A stretch of DNA of 52,317 nt from Kribbella sp. VKM Ac-2568 (lineage in GTDB: Bacteria; Actinomycetota; Actinomycetes; Propionibacteriales; Kribbellaceae): positions 1 through 52,317 of the forward strand of contig NZ_SLVF01000025.1 of assembly GCF_004345365.1 (NCBI RefSeq), in the 5' to 3' direction. Both the position numbers and the translations under genes were made by a program. Of this stretch, positions 16,583-25,512 are shown piece after piece. The notes below the pieces were generated by a model that did no database searches, was not told where the DNA came from, and worked only from the letters and a program-made list of their open reading frames with translations. Each line of letters starts with the position of its first letter. Position 1 is the first letter of the stretch.

Positions 16583-16614
16583 GCTGGTGGGGGCGGCCTC
16601 GCCGCCCCACCAGC
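16583..16614 (+). terminator. Hairpin terminator after the C5 methyltransferase
   Basis: The arm GCTGGTGGGGGCGGC (16583-16597) and the arm GCCGCCCCACCAGC (16601-16614) are complementary with one bulged G and a three-base loop, starting four bases after the stop codon. It is G+C-rich and lacks a U-run, as is usual in actinomycetes. Confidence 0.75.
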
Positions 16615-16687
16615 ATCCAAGCAACGTCAGCGCCCGCGTCGCAAACCACCCGCGATGCCAGAGCTACCAGTTAGGAGAAGCCTCACC

Positions 16688-17542
16688 ATGACCGCCCACA
16701 ACATCGACAACGACATCCCAACCGCCGAGGGACCGGACGACTTCCAGGTGGCCGTGACTGCGGTCACCCGGGCGCTCCGTGCGATCAACGCTGACCAGCG
16801 CGGCGGTGCCGGGGCCGAGTTCGTCACGCACCTGCTCGCCACGGTCGCAGCGAACCTCGGGAGCAGTGATGCACTCATCGCGGCCCGTCCGGGGTCGTGG
16901 GAAGCCGCCGGCGTGGCCGACCTGCTGCGGAGCACCGTCGGATCAGACGACGAGTACCTCCTGACCTTCCGCACCGGGCCGATCGAGCTCGTGGTCAACA
17001 GCGTGTACGAGCTGGACGACCTCGGCATCTTCGAGACCTACGAGGCCAGCACCAACCACATCGGCCACGCGCTGTTCGGTGACCGCTGGAGCCGATCCCG
17101 CGACCGGCTGACCCTGAACCAGCTGGAGCAGATCGAAGACATCGAGGAGCAGCTTGTCGAGCTGGAGAAACGCGACCGCGCCGAGTACCAGCACCGGTTC
17201 GCCGCGACCGTTCGGGCCCGGTTCGAGCAGTTGCGCGCCGATTATCCGGGCCGCTACCCCGAGCACCTGGCCGTCACGGTCCGGTTCGCCGACGACAACA
17301 CCAGCAACGACGACCTGACCGACGGCTGGGGGCTCGACCTGGCTAGCCGCCTCTACCAATACGCCCGCGAAACCACCCCGCTTCCCGGCAGCGACACCGC
17401 ACCGGACTGGACCGCCAGCCAAAGCCACGCCGAAACACTCCTGGCCGCCGGGCATTGGCCACACCTGCGCATCCCCACTCTCGCCCACTACGGAACCCCC
17501 ACCACCGCACCGAACACCCTCAACACCGACAAGGAGAGCTGA
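16688..17542 (+). CDS. Hypothetical element protein
   Basis: This 284-residue protein starts at the ATG at 16688, with AGGAG at 16673-16677; an in-frame ATG at 16655 has no ribosome binding site. The N-terminal half shows FVTHLLATVAANLGSSDALI, WEAAGVADLLRSTVG and LLTFRTGPIELVVNSVYELDD, a mixed alpha/beta pattern. A charged helix (LEQIEDIEEQLVELEKRD) follows near residue 150, and a C-terminal region mentions LRIPTLAHYG. I recognise no domain. Similar proteins occur on actinomycete integrative elements near the replication genes. It is followed after 3 bases by the next gene. Confidence 0.7.
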   Translation: MTAHNIDNDIPTAEGPDDFQVAVTAVTRALRAINADQRGGAGAEFVTHLLATVAANLGSSDALIAARPGSWEAAGVADLLRSTVGSDDEYLLTFRTGPIELVVNSVYELDDLGIFETYEASTNHIGHALFGDRWSRSRDRLTLNQLEQIEDIEEQLVELEKRDRAEYQHRFAATVRARFEQLRADYPGRYPEHLAVTVRFADDNTSNDDLTDGWGLDLASRLYQYARETTPLPGSDTAPDWTASQSHAETLLAAGHWPHLRIPTLAHYGTPTTAPNTLNTDKES

Positions 17543-17545
17543 CCC

Positions 17546-17995
17546 ATGCAGAACGTGCCGCCGACCGTGTTCGACCCCTACCTGTCTGGCGGATCGATCG
17601 ACGACGTACACCCCGACAGCCACGCCGCGACCCACGGCGCCGCCTGCCGCCGCTGCGGCCTGCCCTGGCCATGCGGCGGCAGCAGCAGCTGGGAAGGACG
17701 ACACTTCCCCTCGCTGATCCCGAACGGCGCAGTCGTCACCACCTCCGAAGACATGTACCGCCTCATCAACTGGGCACCGCGAGCGAACTGCCCTGTCGTA
17801 CTCGACACCACCGGCGTCGCCTGGATTCTGTTCGCGACCGAGGACGGCGACACCTACGCCGGAACGAGCGAGTGTCCCGACGACGGCACCCCGGCCCGGT
17901 ACGAGGTGGACGACCTGCCTGCCGAGCGCGGGCCGCTGTACGTGCTCTTCAACGGTGACTACGACGCCCTTACCCAGAAGGGGGTGCAGCAGTGA
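17546..17995 (+). CDS. Hypothetical protein with CxxC pair
   Basis: This 149-residue protein contains CRRCGLPWPCGG near residue 35, a possible metal site, and a beta-rich segment from SLIPNGAVVTTSEDMYRLINW to VAWILFATEDGDTYAG. No family is recognised. It begins three bases after the previous stop, with GGAGAG upstream, and overlaps the following gene by four bases, so it belongs to the same message. Confidence 0.65.
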   Translation: MQNVPPTVFDPYLSGGSIDDVHPDSHAATHGAACRRCGLPWPCGGSSSWEGRHFPSLIPNGAVVTTSEDMYRLINWAPRANCPVVLDTTGVAWILFATEDGDTYAGTSECPDDGTPARYEVDDLPAERGPLYVLFNGDYDALTQKGVQQ

Positions 17996-18216
17996 CGATC
18001 AAGCTTCGGCTGTCCGGAGAACCCGACGAGATCGACGCCATGGTTGCCCACCTGAGCGAAGGATTCGAGGTGGCCGGCGGGGACCGCGCCTACCCGAACC
18101 GAGGATCGTTCGGTGTCCGCGTCTACCTCGAAGTCCGCCCCCGCGGTGACCAGCCGCCCGTGCACCGCGTGCAGAGCGAACGGGTGCACCCGAGCCGCGA
18201 GGAGATCGAACCTTGA
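17992..18216 (+). CDS. Small hypothetical protein (DUF3970-like pattern)
   Basis: This 74-residue protein begins at a GTGA overlap. The pattern MTIKLRLSGEPDEIDAMVAHL, then YPNRGSFGVRVYLEVR, resembles small beta-alpha proteins of the DUF3970 type that I know from mobile elements; this is from memory and unverified. It ends in a TTGA overlap with the primase-polymerase-like gene, which implies coupled translation. Confidence 0.6.
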   Translation: MTIKLRLSGEPDEIDAMVAHLSEGFEVAGGDRAYPNRGSFGVRVYLEVRPRGDQPPVHRVQSERVHPSREEIEP

Positions 18217-19136
18217 ACACTACAACGGATCCGAGGGCTAGGACGAAGCGGGCTGGGGCTCGAGCTACCGGACCCGACCGGCTCGCCCGGTCGGCGCACT
18301 GGCACGCCGACCGCGGCCTGGCCGTGTTCCCCCTCCGGCCTGGCTCGAAGGCTCCAGCGGTCGAGGACTGGCCGCACGTCGCCACGACCGACGCCGAGCA
18401 GATCACGCGCTGGTGGCGGGAGGCCCCGTACAACATCGGTGTCGCCACCGGAGCGTCTGGGCTGCTGGTGATCGACCTGGGCCAGCCGAAGAGTGCCGGC
18501 GAGATGGTGCCCGAGCCCTGGGACACCCGGGGAGCCGCGTGCGGGCGCGACGTGCTCGACCAGCTCGCCGCCGACGTCGGGCAGGCGATGCCCCGGACCT
18601 GGATGGTCAGCACGCCGAGCGGGGGACAGCACCTGTACTACCGGCAACCCGACGGGGCCGAACTCGGCAACAGCGCTGGACGGCTGGGCTGGAAGATCGA
18701 CACCCGAGGCCACGGCGGCTACGTCGTGGGCGCCGGCTCTGTCATACGCGGCACGCGCTACCTCGCCGACGTGATCCGCCGCCCTGCGATCCTTCCCGAC
18801 TGGATCGCCGCCGCGCTCACCCCGCCGCCGACGCCCACTGAAACGCCGACAGGCACACCCGACCCGACGAACGCCAGCGCCTACACTCTCGCCGCCCTGG
18901 CCGGTGAACTCGACAAAGTCCTCGCCGCCGCACCAGGCCACCGCAACGACACCCTGAACCGGGCCGCTTTCGCCCTCGGCCAGCTCGCCGGCGCCCACCT
19001 CCTGGACGAAAGCACCGCCCGCGACGAACTCGTCTCCGCAGCTGCGCGCATCGGCCTACCCCCTGGCGAAGCCGACCGAACAATTACCTCAGGACTGACC
19101 GCAGGAGCCCGCCACCCACGCCAACAACCCGCCTAA
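18213..19136 (+). CDS. Primase-polymerase-like (Prim-Pol) protein
   Basis: This 307-residue protein starts at a TTG overlapping the previous stop. It has the Prim-Pol fold signatures of element replication proteins: GLAVFPLRPGSKAPA near residues 35-49, NIGVATGASGLLVIDLG near 75-90, STPSGGQHLYY near 134-144 and GHGGYVVGAGS near 170. In active Prim-Pol enzymes the second block usually reads D-L-D. Here Asp88 is followed by Leu89 and Gly90, so the second metal-binding Asp appears to be lost. The C-terminal 90 residues form a helical domain (HRNDTLNRAAFALGQLAGA) of the kind that follows Prim-Pol in these elements. No helicase or initiator gene is adjacent. The family would be expected to copy the element after transfer. 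Confidence 0.8.
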   Translation: MNTTTDPRARTKRAGARATGPDRLARSAHWHADRGLAVFPLRPGSKAPAVEDWPHVATTDAEQITRWWREAPYNIGVATGASGLLVIDLGQPKSAGEMVPEPWDTRGAACGRDVLDQLAADVGQAMPRTWMVSTPSGGQHLYYRQPDGAELGNSAGRLGWKIDTRGHGGYVVGAGSVIRGTRYLADVIRRPAILPDWIAAALTPPPTPTETPTGTPDPTNASAYTLAALAGELDKVLAAAPGHRNDTLNRAAFALGQLAGAHLLDESTARDELVSAAARIGLPPGEADRTITSGLTAGARHPRQQPA

Positions 19137-19213
19137 CCGCAAGCTCCTCCGCCAGCGTCGACACACGAAAGTGCCTCAGGCCGTACAACGGCTTGGAGGC
19201 CCCTTTCCATGGG

Positions 19214-19639
19214 TCAGCCTGCTTGGGCGGTGTCCACCTCGATCGGCGGCACACCCGACCGGCGCCATGCCCAGTTCAGCGTCGCAAATACGCCGTCAAC
19301 AAATCCCGGCTTGCCAGGCGGGCTGTCAGCAACCACCTGCTCCGCGGCCCGCGTCTCGTCGGCGATCAGCTCCTCGTACGCCTTGTTCGGTATGCCAGTC
19401 ACAGGCGACGGCACGAACACACTGGTCGGCCCATTCACGCCGTGGACCCTGATGATCACGCCCGCAAGCCACTCGCACGTCGAGCACACACCCCGCAGGT
19501 ACGAATCCTCCGGCTCGCCGGCCGCTTCCATCGCATCGGCACGCCGCTCAGCCGTCAACCACAGCCGGGCAAACTCACGCGCCGGAATGCGGAGGTTCGT
19601 CCGCGGTATCCGGTCGAAATGCCTGCCAGTCAGCTCCAT
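19214..19639 (-). CDS. Hypothetical element protein with CxxC
   Basis: This 141-residue protein on the opposite strand is convergent with the Prim-Pol gene. It reads MELTGRHFDRIPR, then an Ala/Glu-rich helix (RRADAMEAAGEPEDSYLRG), VCSTCEWLAGVI, and a helix with DETRAAEQVV. The last 30 residues include a Trp-rich stretch. No family is recognised; the composition and length suggest a real gene of the kind often found beside replication genes on actinomycete elements. Confidence 0.6.
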   Translation of the reverse strand: MELTGRHFDRIPRTNLRIPAREFARLWLTAERRADAMEAAGEPEDSYLRGVCSTCEWLAGVIIRVHGVNGPTSVFVPSPVTGIPNKAYEELIADETRAAEQVVADSPPGKPGFVDGVFATLNWAWRRSGVPPIEVDTAQAG

Positions 19640-20326
19640 GCCACAACACGGTCCCAGATGGCGCCGACGGTTTCCGCGCCGGGGCGCCCGGTAGATGACG
19701 CCTCAGTGACGTCGGTGCGACGGTCAGCCGAGATCGCCGTGCTTCGAGCCCCGCCGACGACGCCCGAACGGTGGCCAGGCCACCACGACCACCTTGTCGA
19801 CCTTCAGCCGCGTGTCGCGTTTCGGGCAGAACCGGTGGACTCGGGAACGGCCGCGCCTTCGCACTTGGCGCACCACCACTCACGGCTACCAGGATGCGCT
19901 GGGCCATTGGCTGCTGTCGCCCTCCTCGAGCGGTCAGGCGGCGGGGCGCGGTACCGCGGGCGCCGGTTCGATGGCGGATCGCTTGGCATGCAGGAAGGCG
20001 CTGTACGGGCGGAGGAGTTCGGGGTCGACCTGGTCGACGGGCAGGCAGTTGACGCCTGTCCAGACCCAGAGCTCCTTGTTCTCCCTCGTCACTGTGGAGA
20101 CGCCGACAACACTGTGCTCGAACCCAGCCAATACCGCCGCCCAAAGGCCCTTCCAACATGACGATCACGAACTACGGCTGTCGTACTAGCCTAAGCTAAT
20201 GAGAGGCGCCCCTGCTGCCATCCCTGGGCAGACTGCGGATCCACGGCGACGACAACGTCCATAACCTCTCAAATGCTCCCCGCCAGGCGTATGAAGCGGT
20301 ATCGTGCCTCGAGGGGAGAGTCATCT
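19640..20326. other. Mostly non-coding stretch before the STAND gene
   Basis: Apart from the possible small minus-strand gene at 19934-20131, I see no supported gene here. Other open frames are Arg/Pro-rich shadows. The G+C drops after about 20130, where the lower-G+C cargo begins. The promoter of the NTPase gene is presumably within 20160-20310. Confidence 0.4.
19934..20131 (-). CDS. Possible small gene
   Basis: The minus-strand frame encodes up to 65 residues from a TTG at 20131: AGFEHSVVGVSTVTREN, KELWVWTGVNCLPVDQVD and PELLRPYSAFLHAKRSA. The amino-acid balance is protein-like, unlike the overlapping frames, but I see no good ribosome binding site. A later GTG (Val14) could be the true start. 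Confidence 0.35.
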   Translation of the reverse strand: MAGFEHSVVGVSTVTRENKELWVWTGVNCLPVDQVDPELLRPYSAFLHAKRSAIEPAPAVPRPAA

Positions 20327-23080
20327 GTGACTCAGGTGCTTGCATCAGGGGGTAATTTGCGAACCGAAGCGAATCCGCTTGCCGCATGGCTTTGGGAGGA
20401 ATGGCCCGCCGAAGGGCCGGCCGTCGCCGTATTGGAGGGCTTCAGCGGGGTCGGCAAGAGCTGGGTGGGTCGAGAAGTTGTGCGACGCTGGAGCGCCGCG
20501 GCCGTTCGTGCTGAAATACCAGACGACGGCATCGGTTTGGAGGATCTACTTCTCGACGTAGCCACACGCTTCGAGGATATCGGCGATCGGACCATGTCCG
20601 ATCGAGAAGACCTTGACTTGGTCGCTGGTCTAAAAAATGTGCTGCGTAAGGGCGCATTGCTTGTGGTGGACGATGCACAATTGATGCTCGATCCGAGCAC
20701 CCGCCTTCCGACCGGCGATCTTCTGAACTTGGTACGAGTGGTCGGTGACAATAATGGCAATGGTCGCCTTCTGCTTATAGTAAATCAAGCGCCCGCTGAG
20801 GGCCTCTGGCTTGAGAACGCTCGTCGTTTCGTTCTCCATTCGCCTGAGCCTGGCAAAGCTCTAGCGATGCTCAACGGCCTGCTCAAAGATCGGGGAGTGG
20901 AAGCCGAGATTCCAGAATCGAAGCGTATGGACGTGGTGCGATGGCTAGGCGGCAATCCTCGTGCGATGCGGGCGCTCGTAGCTTGCTTGGGAGATGAACC
21001 TCTCGAGAGATTGATTGAAATCGAGCCTGATGCGTGGCTCTTAAGGGATGAGGCGGTTTCACCCCAACTAATCCAGAAACTAGAGGCATATTTCCTGACG
21101 CGAACACTCGATCAATTGGATGGCAATTCGCTGTTGTTGCTCGAGCATCTATCGGTCTACAGGAAGCCCTTCCGAGTCGATGCAATAGAGCGACTGCAGC
21201 GAATCGTTCCTGATGTTCCGGCCGCGCGCGAATCGCTGAGCAGTCGCTATCTGATCGGCATGAGCAATGGCTATTGTTCAGTGCATCCTGTAATGAGACG
21301 ACTGGCACGTGTGCGACTAAGTAACAATCCGCGCAGGGAGACGAGGGCTCATGGAGCTGCGGCGGATCATTTCAGTCGCCGCCTCCACGGCGCACCGTCG
21401 CAGACAAACCTCACCGCTGTCGGCGAGGCCTTTGTTGAATCTAGGTACCACTTACTTACGGTCGGACGCGAGGTCGAATTCGAGGCGATAGCCTCTGTGT
21501 ACCGACGCCAATTACTAGCTCACTATCAAGACCTGGCGAAGATTCCAGTTGGTCCGTCTGCGCGAAACCAATTGCTGTCCACCTTGCAGGCGGCCTTGCT
21601 GGAGGATGACCGAGGGTACGCGCGGTTACGAATAATCCTGGCGCGCCTTCTCCTACTGCGGGGTAATCCGGGTGACACCCGGATCGCCCTGCGACAACTG
21701 ACTGTAGCTTCTCGCGAATCCAAAGACCTCTATTGTTGGAAGACTCGCCTGGAACTTACGTCGGTGATTGAAGGACTGTCTTCAAGTAGATCAGTGGCAG
21801 AGCAGGCTCTTACCGCTCTCCACCAGAGCCATCATTGGATGGTCTACCACTGGCACTCATCGATTCTTCTAACGCGCCGACAAGACCGCGACGCTCTCGA
21901 CTGGCTGGCGAAGGCATTGGATGATGTTCCAATTCAGAATCTGTATAGTATTTACTCGCTGTCATCATTCGTCCTAACGAGGCTTCACCGGCGCGCGGAA
22001 GCCGTCGAATTGTTGCTCAACGGTCATAATAGGCTGGGGGCCGGCGATTCAAATTCATGGAGATTGCTCGAGGAGGCAGCTTTCCTTGCCGCTGCGGTGC
22101 ACGACCTCGAGCGAATTTCCCGTGTCCGGGTGACTGCCTTTGATCAAGAGCGGGGACAGGCGCTCGTCATACTCTGTGATGTTCTCAGTCTCCAAGCGAA
22201 ACGACGCTTTCATGAGGCTGCAGCTCTTGCGGAGAAGCATTCCTCTGCGGCACTTGTTGCGCAGGCGGCATTTAGCTATCTGTGTGCTGGTGAAGTGAGT
22301 CGCGCTTCGGGCGTCTTAGCAGGTAGAAGTTTGCCTCAGAATCCCGCGTCTTCCTGGATTCGAGCATTGACAGCGCTGTGTGCTGGTCAGGCGGATCTAT
22401 ATGTTGAAGAAATGTCGGCATGCCTAGGTCGTCAACTGTCGCCCGAAGAGATGCTCGACTCTTCGTTGTGGCTGAAGGTCTGGGATCGAGTGCCAGATCG
22501 ACTGGAACCATTCCCTGCGTTCTACTTTCCGCGTCTTCCTGCGGCTTTGACGGGATTGCCAGGCGAGCTAGTCCGACTATCGGAGTCGGGTGATGCTGTC
22601 TCGGCTATCGATGTCGCCTCACTCCAGTTGCCTTCAAATGTAGACCCCGGGAATCCGTTGGAGGCGGGTGCAGGCGGGGGCAGCAATGCCCCGGCATCAA
22701 TTTCATTTACAGTAGAAGGAGATCTAGTTATGAGTCGTGATGTGTATAACGTTTCAGGTCAGGCGGGAGCTGTTGGCCCGAAGGCGTCGGCAGAGCGGAA
22801 TACATTCAATCAATTCGTGGGTGGCATGGACGAAGGAGAGTTGGCTCAGCTGGCCACAGAGTTGTCACAGCTCCGTCTCACCATGAGGGAGTCCGCGAAG
22901 TCTGCAGAAGAGGACATGGCAGTTGCCGAGGTTGCCCAGGCGGAGGTCGCAGCAGCGGCGGGCGACACTGCCACCGTTGAACGCCACCTGGCCAAGGCGG
23001 GAAAGTGGGCCCTTTCGACAGCCACCGCGATCGGGGTCGCCTTGGCAGCGGCAGCCATTAAGGCGGCGATTGGTCTGTGA
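20327..23080 (+). CDS. STAND-type NTPase with hydrophobic C-terminal effector segment
   Basis: This 917-residue protein starts at the GTG at 20327, chosen because GAGGGGAGAG (20311-20320) lies just upstream; an ATG at 20273 has no such site. The P-loop GFSGVGKS is at residues 38-45, and the Walker B segment ALLVVDDAQ lies near 109-117. A winged-helix-like region (RTLDQLDGNSLLLLEHLSVY) lies near 255-275. Residues 350-760 are helical, probably TPR-like repeats. Near residue 790 a Gly-rich linker leads to DVYNVSGQAGAVGPKAS, then a charged helix, and finally a hydrophobic helix (residues about 893-917, TAIGVALAAAAIKAAIGL). The architecture matches sensor NTPases of bacterial immunity, where target binding triggers oligomers and a membrane-acting effector kills the cell. 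Codon use is clearly more A+T-rich than the neighbours, a sign of recent transfer. No partner gene is evident. Confidence 0.75.
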   Translation: MTQVLASGGNLRTEANPLAAWLWEEWPAEGPAVAVLEGFSGVGKSWVGREVVRRWSAAAVRAEIPDDGIGLEDLLLDVATRFEDIGDRTMSDREDLDLVAGLKNVLRKGALLVVDDAQLMLDPSTRLPTGDLLNLVRVVGDNNGNGRLLLIVNQAPAEGLWLENARRFVLHSPEPGKALAMLNGLLKDRGVEAEIPESKRMDVVRWLGGNPRAMRALVACLGDEPLERLIEIEPDAWLLRDEAVSPQLIQKLEAYFLTRTLDQLDGNSLLLLEHLSVYRKPFRVDAIERLQRIVPDVPAARESLSSRYLIGMSNGYCSVHPVMRRLARVRLSNNPRRETRAHGAAADHFSRRLHGAPSQTNLTAVGEAFVESRYHLLTVGREVEFEAIASVYRRQLLAHYQDLAKIPVGPSARNQLLSTLQAALLEDDRGYARLRIILARLLLLRGNPGDTRIALRQLTVASRESKDLYCWKTRLELTSVIEGLSSSRSVAEQALTALHQSHHWMVYHWHSSILLTRRQDRDALDWLAKALDDVPIQNLYSIYSLSSFVLTRLHRRAEAVELLLNGHNRLGAGDSNSWRLLEEAAFLAAAVHDLERISRVRVTAFDQERGQALVILCDVLSLQAKRRFHEAAALAEKHSSAALVAQAAFSYLCAGEVSRASGVLAGRSLPQNPASSWIRALTALCAGQADLYVEEMSACLGRQLSPEEMLDSSLWLKVWDRVPDRLEPFPAFYFPRLPAALTGLPGELVRLSESGDAVSAIDVASLQLPSNVDPGNPLEAGAGGGSNAPASISFTVEGDLVMSRDVYNVSGQAGAVGPKASAERNTFNQFVGGMDEGELAQLATELSQLRLTMRESAKSAEEDMAVAEVAQAEVAAAAGDTATVERHLAKAGKWALSTATAIGVALAAAAIKAAIGL

Positions 23081-23384
23081 AGATGACAGGATGACGCAAA
23101 TCCCGTTGATACCTGTACTGTCGGTCGTTGCACCGAGTCATAGGTCCTCACCATGTAGATGCTTTGCGACTTCGGCGGGGGTGTCGTGGAGTTCGTGACG
23201 AAGCCGGCGCGGTGCCCTGTGTGTGCTCGGCCGCCGGAGCCCCTACCGCCAAGGCCCGCGCCGATGCTCCCGCCGAAACTGCCGCAAGTGCTGGGGTTTG
23301 TGCATAAGGTGAAGCCTTCGGCGTGTGCAGAGCTGGCGCCCGCTCTGCCTGCCCATGGTGGACTGCCTGTCGATCCAGTTCCTC
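23081..23384. other. Stretch between STAND gene and the insertion-sequence target
   Basis: Short overlapping frames on both strands are Pro/Arg-rich and none looks like a real protein. The region runs unbroken into the 166-bp segment duplicated by the insertion sequence, so before insertion it continued directly into the DNA at 25490. I see no RNA gene. Confidence 0.4.
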
Positions 23385-23550
23385 GAGGTCCCGTGGCGCG
23401 GCCTGTTCTGGATCGGTCTCGCGGTCTGGGGCGCGGCGGCGGGCCTTGGTGGTCCTGCACCTGCGTGCGGTTCGTTGTTCAGCCTCGCTCAAGGCACCGT
23501 GCGGCGGCGCTATGCAACGTCGACCAGTTGCCTGGCGACGTAACTCGAAC
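23385..23550 (+). repeat. Left copy of a 166-bp target-site duplication
   Basis: The segment from GAGGTCCCGTGG to TAACTCGAAC is repeated base for base, as far as I can read, at 25324-25489. Each copy abuts an end of the IS1634-family element exactly, as a target duplication must. Confidence 0.9.
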
Positions 23551-25323
23551 CTGACTTCGGTCACTCGCTCGCGGTTTGGCTGGGCGCAGGGTGCTGACCT
23601 GCGGTGATGCTTGGCCGGGCGGTCGATTTGAGGCACTAATTGGTGCTTTACGCTCGGCCTGTGGCGTGGGTGCGGCGGGTTCGGACGGCCTCGGGTGCGA
23701 CGGCTGTGCAGATCGCTGAGTACGTCGACGGACGCCGGCGGATCGTGACGCACGTCGGTTCGGCGCACACCGAGGCCGAGTTGGGTCTCCTGATCGAGCA
23801 GGCCCGTGGGCTGCTCAGCGATGCTGCTCAGGGCGAGTTCGACCTGGGCATCGACCCGACCCCGCGCAAGGCCCAGCTGGTCGCGCCCGCTACCGATGCG
23901 GGACTGTTCGCCGCACCCGCCCCGCTTGGCCGGCGGGGCGAGCAGCCGCGTGTGGCTGCCCCGCAGGTGACCGGCGCGTCGTCGCGGTTGCTGTTCGAGG
24001 TGCTCGCTGAGGTCTACTCCGCCCTGGGGTTCGGGGTCCTCGGGGACGAGACCTTTCGTGACCTGGTGATCGCCCGCATCGTCGAACCCACCTCGATCCT
24101 GGACACCGGTCGCGTGCTGACCGACCTGGGGCAGAAGCCCGCGAGTGAGAAGACGATGCGCCGCACGCTGACCAGGTGCGCCGGCCGGGGCTATCGCGAC
24201 CAGATCGCGACGGCCTGCTTCAACCACGCCCTGACCAGCGGTGATGTGTCGCTGTGTCTCTACGACGGTCACGACCTTGTACTTCGAGGCCGAGAAGGAG
24301 GACGACCTGCGCAAGGTCGGCTACTCCAAGGAACGCCGCGTCGACCCGCAGATCGTGGTCGGTCTGTTGGTCGACCGCCGCGGTTTCCCGCTCGAGATCG
24401 GCTGCTTCGAAGGAAACAAGGCCGAGACCACCACAATCGTCCCGATCATCAAGGCCTTCCAGGAACGCCACGGCCTGGCCGACATGGTCGTGGTCGCCGA
24501 CGCCGGGATGCTATCCGCGTCGAACCTGCGTGAGCTCGACGAGGCGAACCTGCGCTTCATCGTCGGATCGAGGGTGACCAAGGCACCGACCGATCTGGAG
24601 TCGCACTTCCGCTGGCACGGCGACGCGTTCACCGACGGGCAGGTCATCGACACGATCACCCCGAAGAACCAGCGCACCATCGAGAACGACTCGAAGATCA
24701 AGGCCGAACCTGTCTGGAATCCCGAGCAACACCACGCGTCGTGGCGGGCGGTGTGGGCCTACTCGACCAAACGCGCAGTGCGCGACAACAAGACCCTCAC
24801 CATTCAGGAGAACCGGGCACGCGAGGTCATCGCGGGCGAGAAGACCGCTCGAGCGCCGCGGTTAGTCAAGACCACCAACGGCAGCAGGACGCTCGATGAG
24901 GCGGCGTTGACGCGTGCACGGCGGCTGGCCGGGTTGAAGGGCTACGTCACCAACATCGGTGCCGATGTCATGCCCGCGGGCGAGGTGATCGCGAGCTACC
25001 ACGACCTGTGGCACGTCGAACAGTCCTTCCGGATGTCCAAGACCGACCTCCGCGCCCGGCCCATGTTCCACCACACCAAGGACGCGATCGAGGCCCACCT
25101 GACCATCGTGTTCACCGCCCTTGCCGTCAGCCGCGAGGTCCAGAACCGGACCGGCCTCGCGATCCGCAACCTCACTCGACAGTTGCGGCCACTGCGCTCA
25201 GCCACCATCGCGATCAACGGCACCGAGCACACCTTCCCGCCCGCGATCCCCACCGAGAAGCAAGCGATCCTCGACGCGCTCAACAACCCCAACTGAGGCA
25301 CTAAGCCGAATGACCGAAGTCAG
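23551..25323 (+). mobile_element. IS1634-family insertion sequence
   Basis: The element is 1773 bp long with terminal inverted repeats CTGACTTCGGTCA (23551-23563) and TGACCGAAGTCAG (25311-25323): 13 perfect bases, then one mismatch and three further matches. Its transposase belongs to the IS1634 family. It is bounded by identical 166-bp direct repeats. Members of this family, for example IS1549 of Mycobacterium smegmatis and IS1634 itself, are known for unusually long, variable target duplications, so the structure fits. The transposase is frameshifted, so this copy is probably inactive by itself. Confidence 0.9.
23640..25296 (+). pseudogene. IS1634-family transposase with one-base frameshift
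   Basis: The N-terminal frame (from TTG 23640 or GTG 23643) runs through GATAVQIAEYVDGRRRIVTHVGSA and ends its family match at SLCLYD. The second frame takes up immediately with VTTLYFEAEKEDDLR and continues through GLLVDRRGFPLEI, VVVADAGMLSASNL (catalytic Asp) and HVEQSFRMSK (catalytic Glu) to the stop at 25296. The join is at GACGGTCACG (24264-24273), where one G at 24267-24268 is in excess. Removing it restores one reading frame of about 550 residues. It could be a real mutation, a sequencing error or, less likely, a programmed shift. Confidence 0.85.
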
Positions 25324-25489
25324 GAGGTCCCGTGGCGCGGCCTGTTCTGGATCGGTCTCGCGGTCTGGGGCGCGGCGGCGGGCCTTGGTGGTCCTGCACC
25401 TGCGTGCGGTTCGTTGTTCAGCCTCGCTCAAGGCACCGTGCGGCGGCGCTATGCAACGTCGACCAGTTGCCTGGCGACGTAACTCGAAC
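25324..25489 (+). repeat. Right copy of the 166-bp target-site duplication
   Basis: Same sequence and orientation as 23385-23550. It begins directly after the right terminal inverted repeat of the IS1634-family element. The identical copies suggest the insertion is recent. Confidence 0.9.
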
Positions 25490-25512
25490 GACCAGCGAGT
25501 AGGTGCGTGGGG

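Noticed and set aside
19575..20168. Minus-strand frame of 197 codons before the STAND gene
   Set aside because: Arg/Pro-rich with no recognisable fold; a different minus-strand frame at 19934-20131 has better composition.
23148..24314. Long minus-strand frame across the IS1634-family left half
   Set aside because: It spans the insertion boundary and the target duplication and has no domain; it is a shadow of the transposase gene.
23385..25489. Composite transposon with 166-bp flanking modules
   Set aside because: The repeats are too short to be insertion sequences, carry no transposase or inverted ends, and abut the IS termini exactly, so a long target duplication explains them.
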